6,224 bases of DNA from Singulisphaera sp. GP187 (GTDB taxonomy: Bacteria > Pseudomonadota > Gammaproteobacteria > Burkholderiales > Burkholderiaceae_C): assembly GCA_943327965.2 (NCBI GenBank), contig CALPYQ020000108.1, forward strand, positions 1 to 6,224, written 5' to 3'. The notes beneath the pieces are model-generated. The model made no database searches and was not told the DNA's origin. It saw only the letters and a list, made by a program, of their open reading frames with translations. Of this stretch, positions 1-6,224 are shown one piece after another (the stretch's first letter is position 1; each line of letters opens with the position of its first letter). The position numbers and the translations under genes are program-made.

Positions 1-91
1 CGCCTTTGCTGGTTCCCGATTCAAATTTTAAAAAGCTCCAGAAGCCGCCGCCCTGAACTTGCTCCGCCATCTCTAAACTAAATGTTTGCAT
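1..91 (-). CDS. 5' fragment of an unidentified protein gene, cut by the left edge
   Basis: An ATG at 91-89 opens a frame that stays open for 30 codons to the window edge. It is preceded by a good Shine-Dalgarno sequence (AAGGA) with a 6-base spacer. The peptide begins MQTFSLEMAEQVQGGG and continues with a Phe/Trp-rich stretch (GFWSFLKFES) and then GTSKG. I do not recognise the family. Residues 1-15 resemble a double-glycine leader in length, with Leu6, Val12 and Gly14-Gly15. The FWSFLKFES stretch could equally be the start of a small membrane protein, for example DUF4282-like. A second in-frame ATG at codon 8 lacks a properly spaced ribosome site, so the first ATG is preferred. It is divergent from the DUF3717/DUF1289 gene. 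Being a real gene start is fairly likely; its function is unknown. Confidence 0.5.
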   Translation of the reverse strand, partial: MQTFSLEMAEQVQGGGFWSFLKFESGTSKG

Positions 92-97
92 GATTTT

Positions 98-102
98 TCC
101 TT
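98..102 (-). promoter_or_regulatory. Shine-Dalgarno site of the left-edge gene
   Basis: AAGGA on the minus strand, 6 bases before the ATG at 91. This is one of the best-formed ribosome sites in the window and is the main support for calling the truncated gene. Confidence 0.5.
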
Positions 103-208
103 GTCAAAATGAGTCCCATTGCAGACTGGTCTTCATCCTACGAGGCTGCCTCCAACTTGCCTCATGCATCCACTTGCAATTGCCCCTCTAAGGTCATTTC
201 TAAACCGG

Positions 209-214
209 TATGAT
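209..214 (+). promoter_or_regulatory. Candidate -10 element for the DUF3717/DUF1289 gene
   Basis: TATGAT matches the sigma-70 -10 consensus at five of six positions. It would place the transcript start near 220, giving a leader of about 25 bases before the ATG at 244. No convincing -35 hexamer lies 16-18 bases upstream and there is no extended -10 TG, so this is only a candidate. The rest of the 92-243 spacer shows nothing else I can support. Confidence 0.25.
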
Positions 215-243
215 TGGATTGCACTTCTAGGTACTTTTCCCCC

Positions 244-705
244 ATGGCAGGCATCCACATCACCGACATTGAAGCGGCCATCAATTACTGGCGCGAAAAA
301 AATCCATCGCCCGACGGTGTCACACTGCCACGCGAATTGCGTGCGTTGGCAGAGGTGTATGCCTTGATGGTTTACTTCAAAGAAGAAGAGGCTGATGAAT
401 TCAGCTTGCCATTGCCTGCCGCTGAAGCTTGGCAAGCTTGGTACGCCAGCACACCCGACACGCCCTGCATTGCCATCTGCTCAACATCACAAGGCGATCC
501 CGATTGCAAGGGTTGTGGGCGAACGTTTGAAGAGGTTCAGTTGTGGACCGAATTAAGCCCCGGCGAAAAGCGCAGTATTTGGCGCCGCATCACCATCGAT
601 GGGACCTCGTGGCGCTTCAATCGTTATGCCGAACGCGCAGCAGAAAATAGACACTTAGCGCGCGCTGCTGCCGAAGCGCAAGTGCCATTGAACTTTAAAG
701 GCTGA
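244..705 (+). CDS. DUF3717 and DUF1289 domain protein, probable Fe-S or zinc cysteine-cluster protein
   Basis: This 153-residue protein has two small domains. Residues 1 to about 62 (MAGIHITDIEAAINYWRE onward) match DUF3717, a helical domain of unknown function seen mostly in Burkholderiales. Residues about 73-118 are DUF1289, with the cysteine pattern C75-x3-C79-x8-C88-x2-C91 followed by GRT, a conserved Trp101 and a short helix ending in RRI. Four such cysteines suggest a bound metal, and DUF1289 proteins are often annotated as Fe-S proteins, but no reaction is established. The C-terminal tail is Ala/Arg/Glu-rich. A TTG at 214 would add ten residues, but it sits inside the likely -10 element. 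ATG 244 begins exactly where the DUF3717 homology begins and has a weak AGG about 12 bases upstream. The gene is convergent with yaeQ, with no base between the two stop codons. The family call is strong; the function is open. Confidence 0.88.
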   Translation: MAGIHITDIEAAINYWREKNPSPDGVTLPRELRALAEVYALMVYFKEEEADEFSLPLPAAEAWQAWYASTPDTPCIAICSTSQGDPDCKGCGRTFEEVQLWTELSPGEKRSIWRRITIDGTSWRFNRYAERAAENRHLARAAAEAQVPLNFKG

Positions 706-1266
706 CTATTTCCAACGCTGCACTTCCAAGTGCACGCTGTCTTTGGCATTGCTAAGCGTCAGTTCGCCCTCTTGCACGGTGGCTTGAATTTGCATGCTGC
801 GCTCGGCCAATTTGGCCAAGGCTTGACTGGCTTCAGTGGGCACGCGCCACACCTGCAATTTGTCCATTCGCGTCAGTTTGCTTTCAATGCCCTTCCACCA
901 AACTTCGGCGGCATGATTGAAGCAATAAACCATGACGGCTTCGGCCTTTTGACATGCTTTGTTCAAAGGCTTGTCTTCAGGTTGCCCCACTTCAACCCAC
1001 AAACGAGTTTGACCTGTGAAATCACGCAAAGACAAATCGGGGTCGTCGGGGTCGGACAAGCCGGCACCAAAGGCCAACACGCCATCGCCATTTAAATCGG
1101 CTTGCAATTTATAGGCGTTCAGGGACAAGGCGAGCAATCGAATCATCATTCGCTCATCGGTTTCACTGGGGTGCCGCGCTAAGGTTAGCGCATGGTCTGC
1201 GTAATAGCTGTGGTCAATGTCGGCAATCGAGAGATTGACTTTGTAAATGGTGGATTTAAGCGCCAT
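706..1266 (-). CDS. yaeQ: YaeQ family protein
   Basis: The 186-residue product matches YaeQ along its full length, about the family's usual size of 180-185. It begins MALKSTIYKVNLSIAD and shows the family segments RHPSETDERMMIRLLALSLNAY (residues 31-52, quoted in part here) and WVEVGQP (90-96). YaeQ proteins have a fold related to PD-(D/E)XK nucleases. P76-D77 and E92 with Q95 are the visible counterparts of that active site, with Gln in place of the usual Lys; assigning them is inference. The Escherichia coli protein was first described as a suppressor in RfaH-dependent haemolysin expression, and its biochemical role remains unclear. The ATG lies 5 bases after the purB stop and has no strong ribosome site of its own, so translational coupling to purB is likely. 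No soluble-domain disruption, signal peptide or membrane segment is seen. Confidence 0.9.
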   Translation of the reverse strand: MALKSTIYKVNLSIADIDHSYYADHALTLARHPSETDERMMIRLLALSLNAYKLQADLNGDGVLAFGAGLSDPDDPDLSLRDFTGQTRLWVEVGQPEDKPLNKACQKAEAVMVYCFNHAAEVWWKGIESKLTRMDKLQVWRVPTEASQALAKLAERSMQIQATVQEGELTLSNAKDSVHLEVQRWK

Positions 1267-1271
1267 GCCAA

Positions 1272-2786
<1,515 letters not shown>

Positions 2787-3401
2787 ATGAAATTGATCGG
2801 TTCACCCACCAGCCCCTATGTCCGCAAAGTTTGCATCGTGATGGCAGAGAAAAAGCTGGATTACCGAATGGTCGTCGAAGACGTTTGGTCAGCCACCACC
2901 ACCATCCATGCCTCCAACCCATTGGGCAAAGTGCCCTGCTTGGTTTTAGAGGGTGGCGAGGCGGTCTTTGATTCCCGCGTCATTGTGGAATACCTTGACA
3001 CCTTGTCCCCAGTTGGCAAGCTGATTCCCACCAATGGCCGCGAGCGCGCAGAAGTTAAAACCTGGGAGGCGTTGGCCGATGGTCTTTTGGATGCCGCCTT
3101 GTTGGCGCGCATGGAAAATGTATGGGTGCACCGCACACCAGAACAAAGAAGCCAGGCCTGGATTGATCGTCAACTTGAGAAAATTTCTGAAGCCTTGCGC
3201 GCCATGTCACACGGTTTGGCCGACAAGCCTTATTGCTCAGGCGCCTACCTCAGTCTTTCTGACATTGCAGTGGGTTGTGCGCTGGGCTATTTGGATTTTC
3301 GCTTTCCTGAAATTGCATGGCGCGAAGCACATCCCAATCTGGACAAACTGCATGCCAAATTGATGCAGCGTCAAAGTTTCATTGACAGCCTGCCCAAATA
3401 A
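2787..3401 (+). CDS. Glutathione S-transferase family protein
   Basis: A 204-residue cytosolic GST-type protein of normal family length. The N-terminal thioredoxin-like domain (about 1-78) opens MKLIGSPTSPYVRKVCIV. Ser9 or Tyr11 is the likely thiol-contacting residue. KVP places the cis-proline at Pro50, and the glutathione-binding Asp62-Ser63 pair lies in FDSRVIVEYLD. The helical C-terminal domain (about 85-204) carries the N-capping motif LSLSDIAVG with Ser158 and Asp159. The pattern is closest to bacterial GSTs of the YibF/GstB-like type that begin S-x-x-S-P-x-x-R-K, but substrate cannot be predicted. The ATG at 2787 is the natural start of the fold, though it has no clear ribosome site. 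It is divergent from purB and convergent with the NTF2-like gene, with 20 bases between the stop codons, so it is probably a single-gene transcript. Confidence 0.93.
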   Translation: MKLIGSPTSPYVRKVCIVMAEKKLDYRMVVEDVWSATTTIHASNPLGKVPCLVLEGGEAVFDSRVIVEYLDTLSPVGKLIPTNGRERAEVKTWEALADGLLDAALLARMENVWVHRTPEQRSQAWIDRQLEKISEALRAMSHGLADKPYCSGAYLSLSDIAVGCALGYLDFRFPEIAWREAHPNLDKLHAKLMQRQSFIDSLPK

Positions 3402-3421
3402 CGGGACCTCCCGCTGCAGAT

Positions 3422-3856
3422 TTAGCTGTTGGCCCGTCGTTTGAGCCAGCGCATCACGGATCCCACCACGGGTAGTTTCTCGTAAAGCTCTTCGGCAGCG
3501 TCCCAATAGTCTCGGTGCAAGCAAATAAGGCCTTGCGCATCCAATACCAAGTGCGTGGTGCCCAATACCACTTGCTCAGTTTGGGTGTCAAAGCGTCTGA
3601 ACTTGAAGCGAAACTCCCACGTTAAAAATGCTTGCGCACCATCGACAATTTGTTCAACGATGACAAAACGCGGCTGTTCCAACGAAACATACATGTGCTG
3701 GAAAATTCTTTCAATTTCGGCAGGGCCTTTAACATCATTGAAGGGGTCTTTAAAGCGCGCCGTTGGGGCGTACAAGTTTTTAATTTGCCCCACCGATTCA
3801 GGCGTGATGTTTTCAAAGTAATGGGCAATGTCTTTAAATTTTTGACGGTCTGTCAT
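3422..3856 (-). CDS. NTF2-like / SnoaL-like (nuclear transport factor 2 family) protein
   Basis: The 144-residue product has the length and pattern of an NTF2-like alpha+beta cone-fold protein, the fold of ketosteroid isomerase and SnoaL cyclases. Diagnostic segments are LYAPTARFKDPFNDVKGPAE (residues 28-47), FQHMY (52-56) and HRDYWDAAEELYEKLPVVG (114-132). These match a subfamily that accompanies an SDR gene and DUF3833 in lipid/stress clusters. The fold has a pocket for hydrophobic ligands; whether this one is an enzyme or a binding protein is unknown. The C-terminus is basic (MRWLKRRANS) and may contact membrane. Start choice: ATG 3856 lies 2 bases after the dehydrogenase stop with GGGA 8 bases upstream (3868-3865). 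A TTG at 3862 would add two codons and overlap the stop by 4 bases, but its ribosome site would be only 2 bases away. It is the last visible gene of its operon. Confidence 0.88.
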   Translation of the reverse strand: MTDRQKFKDIAHYFENITPESVGQIKNLYAPTARFKDPFNDVKGPAEIERIFQHMYVSLEQPRFVIVEQIVDGAQAFLTWEFRFKFRRFDTQTEQVVLGTTHLVLDAQGLICLHRDYWDAAEELYEKLPVVGSVMRWLKRRANS

Positions 3857-3858
3857 TT

Positions 3859-4737
3859 TCAAAGTCCCGTAAATCGGCGCACCAACGCAAAATACAAGCG
3901 ATAAGGCATGAGCCGCATCAGCTTAAGCCACAGCGTAAATCGCTTCGGAAAATGAATGTCAAATGCACCCTGCGCCCAGCCCTTCAACATGGCTTGTGCA
4001 GCCTGCTCTGGACTCAAGAGCGCTGGCATTTGGAAATTGTTTTGAGCGGTTAAGGGCGTTGCCACAAAACCTGGACTGATCAAACTGACACCGATGCCTC
4101 TGTCTTGCAAATCCATGTACAAGGTTTCTGCCAAGTTGGTCATGGCCGCTTTGGTTGGGCCATAGGCCAAGCCGTTTGGCAAACCGCGCCAACCGGCCAC
4201 ACTGCTGACCAAGCTGATGTGGCCAAAGCCCTGCTGCAACATGATTGGCAAGGCTTCGCCCAGAACACGCAACAAGCCGTTGTAATTGACCTCTTGGTGA
4301 CGCAACATATCGGGCAAATCAAAGTCGGTTGCGCGCTGCGCACGGTAATGGCCTGCGCAGTACAAAAGCATGTCGATGCCGCCCTGGGCTGCCACCTGGC
4401 GTGTCACGTATTTCACTTGCAAACCATCGGTAACATCGAGCGGGTAAAGCTCAAGTTGCTTGCCCTCTGATTCACTTTGCCTGGCCCATTCCGACAATGC
4501 GCCCAACTCACGGGCCGAGATAACCACCTGCGCACCGGCCGCCTGAAGTGCTTGCGCACAGGCCAATCCGATGCCGCTGGAGGCGCCCACCAACCAAACT
4601 CGTTTGCCTCGCCAATCTTGAAGCGGCTGATTGAATGGCTGTCCAAAACGGCGCGGTATGTTGACCGCTTTGCTGGGCACGCCCTCCAAAGTATTTCTGG
4701 CCACCAACTCATTGGCATGGCTTGCTGGACCGCTCAT
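3859..4737 (-). CDS. Short-chain dehydrogenase/reductase (SDR)
   Basis: A 292-residue classical SDR. Visible features are the Rossmann nucleotide-binding GASSGIG (51-57), the acidic DVTD after beta-strand 4 (101-104), CAG (127-129) in the place of the usual NAG, Asn151, and the catalytic set Ser179, Tyr192 and Lys196 in SSVAGWRGLPNGLAYGPTKA. SPGFVATP (221-228) closes the cofactor site. All catalytic residues are present, so an active NAD(P)-dependent oxidoreductase is expected; SAR in the position after strand 2 (74-76) suggests NADP. There is an unusual 40-residue leader before the Rossmann fold and a basic, hydrophobic C-terminal helix (about 266-292) that could hold the enzyme at the membrane. 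The substrate is unknown; by context a lipid. The ATG overlaps the DUF3833 stop (ATGA) and has AAAGG 6 bases upstream, which supports this start. Confidence 0.92.
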   Translation of the reverse strand: MSGPASHANELVARNTLEGVPSKAVNIPRRFGQPFNQPLQDWRGKRVWLVGASSGIGLACAQALQAAGAQVVISARELGALSEWARQSESEGKQLELYPLDVTDGLQVKYVTRQVAAQGGIDMLLYCAGHYRAQRATDFDLPDMLRHQEVNYNGLLRVLGEALPIMLQQGFGHISLVSSVAGWRGLPNGLAYGPTKAAMTNLAETLYMDLQDRGIGVSLISPGFVATPLTAQNNFQMPALLSPEQAAQAMLKGWAQGAFDIHFPKRFTLWLKLMRLMPYRLYFALVRRFTGL

Positions 4738-5339
4738 GATTGGCCTTTGACTGACATGGGTTTGCGGCGCTTGAATGACAAAGTGACCTCGCCCAAACGA
4801 ACGCCAAATTTACTCATCACTGCCTTGTTGATCATGACTTCTTCGTCCATCAAGAACATCCAGTCGTCAAACTCGACATTCCACACGCGGCCGTCCACTG
4901 GCAAGGCCAAGGTGTACTGCCATCGGAAAGCGTTGCCTTTGACTTCGCCTTGCGCCACACCCACCACATCGTCTGCACGGCCTTCGTATCGGCCATTGGG
5001 CAGGGCTTTTAAACGCCAGATGCGTTTCTGCTTGGTGCCATCCGAATAGACAAAGTCTTCGTCCAAAACCCCGTCATCGCCTTGCCACTGGCAGTTCATT
5101 TGAACTTTGAAGCGTTTCACCACCGCGCCACTTCTGTCGGTAAAAACACCCCAAGCCTCTACCTCGCCATTGAAGTAGGTGCGCAAATCAAGGACTGGTT
5201 TTTGCTGACTGTAATCGGCCACTTGCGGCCCCGCGCAGCCCGTCACGCCCCATGCCACCCCGCCAATCAGGCTCGATTTGAGTAGCCAAGGCGTCGTCAA
5301 ACCCTGTGCCATTTTTTGAAGTGACTGTCGACGGTTCAT
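4734..5339 (-). CDS. DUF3833 family lipoprotein
   Basis: A 201-residue protein with a signal peptide ending in the lipobox VTGC, so Cys35 would be lipidated after cleavage by signal peptidase II. Ala36 follows the Cys, with no Asp at +2, which favours sorting to the outer membrane. The mature part has the DUF3833 pattern: DLRTYFNGEVEAWGVFTDRSG after the signal, a central beta-rich stretch with DGTKQKRIWRL, and GNAFRWQYTLALPVDGRVW towards the end, followed by DDWMFLMDE. This suggests a calycin/lipocalin-like barrel, but function is unknown. The n-region has an Arg-Arg pair (MNRRQSLQK) weakly like a Tat signal. The start is firm: GGAG lies 6 bases before the ATG, which overlaps the transporter stop as ATGA. 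Its stop likewise overlaps the SDR start. Neighbours indicate a periplasmic or envelope role in the same lipid-related pathway. Confidence 0.9.
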   Translation of the reverse strand: MNRRQSLQKMAQGLTTPWLLKSSLIGGVAWGVTGCAGPQVADYSQQKPVLDLRTYFNGEVEAWGVFTDRSGAVVKRFKVQMNCQWQGDDGVLDEDFVYSDGTKQKRIWRLKALPNGRYEGRADDVVGVAQGEVKGNAFRWQYTLALPVDGRVWNVEFDDWMFLMDEEVMINKAVMSKFGVRLGEVTLSFKRRKPMSVKGQS

Positions 5340-6224
5340 GAGAGGCTCCGAGAGGATGCGTTGGAAAAATTTGGCGCTTCAGTTTTCACAGAAGTGCGCC
5401 AAAACAAAAATAAAAGCAAAGCGGCAAACAGTTTCAAGGCACATGGAAAGAGTCCGTAGGCCGCGCTTAGCGCTTGCAGTCCGTCGGCATCTTGGGTGCC
5501 TGGTGAATAACCCCACCATGAAAGCAAGGGCAAACTCAGACCAGCCGCCAAAGCCAAATTAAATTTGCTGGCCAAATTCCACCAGCCCAAATAAACGCCT
5601 TCGGCACGACCCCGCTGGCCCCATCGGTCAATCAGGCCATTCAGGATGGCGCCCGGTACCACCAAGTCGGCGCCCAAGGCTGTGCCCGATGCAACACAAA
5701 TGACAAAGTAAGCCCATTCATCACCCGCGCCCAATTGGCTCACGCCCATGAAACTCAGTACGGCCAAGACCATGCCAAACAACCAAGCGCGCGGCAAATC
5801 AAAGCGCTTGATGGCCATCAACCACAGGGGGAGTGACAAAGCACCCGACAAAAAATATGCGCCCAAGAACAAGGGTACATGCGATGCATTGACGCGTATT
5901 TGATCTTCGACAAAGAACAAAACCAAACTGGCAGGCACTGCGCTGGCAATGCCATTCACCACAAAAATCAGCAGCAGCTTTGTAAACTGTTTTTTCTGAA
6001 AAGGCTCGAACAAGCCAAAAACTTGGTGAGACTGAGAATCGATGTTGGGAGGTGAAGCCACTGGGGCTGTTGAATGACGCGTCCAAGCGAATCGCCAACT
6101 GATGACACCCACCAAAAGCAGCGCAGCCAACAAGAGTGCGTTAAGCGTCCATCCCAACCACAGCGGCAGCATGGCTGCCAACACCACACCCCAAAGACCC
6201 GACCCCTCACGCCAAGCCAACACC
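5336..6224 (-). CDS. MFS transporter, GPH-like, 5' end beyond the window
   Basis: The frame is open to the right edge; the GTG at its first visible codon is most likely an internal valine. The visible 295 residues contain about eight hydrophobic segments: roughly 8-22, 24-45, 82-104, 117-138, 146-163, 170-195, 217-236 and 253-275. They are separated by a polar loop at 46-80 that looks like the central cytoplasmic loop of a 12-helix carrier. The missing part would then be about the first four helices. LPLWLMAIKRFDLPRAW (131-147) and the segment RGRAEGVYLGWWNLASK (204-220) resemble conserved loops of the glycoside-pentoside-hexuronide (GPH/MelB) branch of the MFS. In related gene clusters the carrier is not known to move sugars; substrate is unassigned. 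Its stop overlaps the DUF3833 start by 4 bases, and it is the most upstream gene seen in this operon. Confidence 0.87.
   Translation of the reverse strand, partial: VLAWREGSGLWGVVLAAMLPLWLGWTLNALLLAALLLVGVISWRFAWTRHSTAPVASPPNIDSQSHQVFGLFEPFQKKQFTKLLLIFVVNGIASAVPASLVLFFVEDQIRVNASHVPLFLGAYFLSGALSLPLWLMAIKRFDLPRAWLFGMVLAVLSFMGVSQLGAGDEWAYFVICVASGTALGADLVVPGAILNGLIDRWGQRGRAEGVYLGWWNLASKFNLALAAGLSLPLLSWWGYSPGTQDADGLQALSAAYGLFPCALKLFAALLLFLFWRTSVKTEAPNFSNASSRSLS
5346..5349 (-). promoter_or_regulatory. Ribosome site of the DUF3833 gene inside the transporter gene
   Basis: GGAG on the minus strand, 6 bases before the ATG at 5339 and within the last codons of the transporter. It fixes the DUF3833 start and shows that re-initiation at the ATGA overlap can be helped by a real Shine-Dalgarno site. 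Confidence 0.5.

Noticed and set aside
102..107. Perfect TTGACA on the minus strand as a -35 element
   Set aside because: It overlaps the ribosome site of the left-edge gene, and no -10 hexamer is present 16-18 bases downstream.
214..243. TTG start giving a ten-residue N-terminal extension of the DUF3717/DUF1289 protein
   Set aside because: It overlaps the likely -10 element, is a rare start codon, and the homology begins precisely at ATG 244.
730..1095. 121-codon open frame on the plus strand
   Set aside because: Antisense to yaeQ over its full length, with no ribosome site or recognisable domain.
3402..3413. Inverted repeat CGGGACCTCCCG between the convergent GST and NTF2-like genes as a terminator
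   Set aside because: The stem is only 4-5 pairs, the loop is 2-4 bases and no T-run follows on either strand.
4477..5049. 190-codon open frame on the plus strand
   Set aside because: It spans antisense across both the SDR and DUF3833 genes, which are secure from motifs and overlapping starts and stops.

Overview
The window looks like chromosomal DNA of a betaproteobacterium, most likely a Comamonadaceae member of moderate GC content (Limnohabitans/Rhodoferax-like). This is inferred from three things: the DUF3717-DUF1289 fusion protein, which I know mainly from Burkholderiales; the style of the PurB, YaeQ and GST proteins; and tightly packed genes. No tRNA, rRNA, CRISPR array, insertion sequence or long repeat was seen.

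Left part (1-2786): a minus-strand gene starts at 91 and runs off the left edge, so only its first 30 codons are visible. Divergent from it is a small iron-sulfur-type protein gene (DUF3717 + DUF1289, 244-705, +). It meets yaeQ (706-1266, -) stop codon to stop codon with no base between them. yaeQ lies 5 bases behind purB (adenylosuccinate lyase, 1272-2678, -) and is probably co-transcribed with it. A 108-base divergent spacer separates purB from a glutathione S-transferase gene (2787-3401, +).

Right part (3422-6224, all minus): a compact operon transcribed from the right edge leftwards. Its order is an MFS/GPH-type transporter (cut by the window edge), a DUF3833 lipoprotein, a short-chain dehydrogenase and an NTF2/SnoaL-like protein. 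The first two junctions are 4-base ATGA overlaps; the last has a 2-base gap (or a 4-base TTGA overlap if a TTG start is used). This gene set matches, from family knowledge, part of a proteobacterial cluster that usually also carries a cyclopropane-fatty-acid-synthase-like methyltransferase, a DUF1365 protein, an FAD-dependent oxidoreductase and often photolyase or ChrR/sigma-E-type regulators. That cluster is linked to membrane-lipid modification and light/singlet-oxygen stress. The partners would lie beyond 6224 and cannot be confirmed here.

The points most worth a second look are this under-characterised lipid/stress operon and the left-edge peptide start, whose first 15 residues resemble a double-glycine secretion leader.
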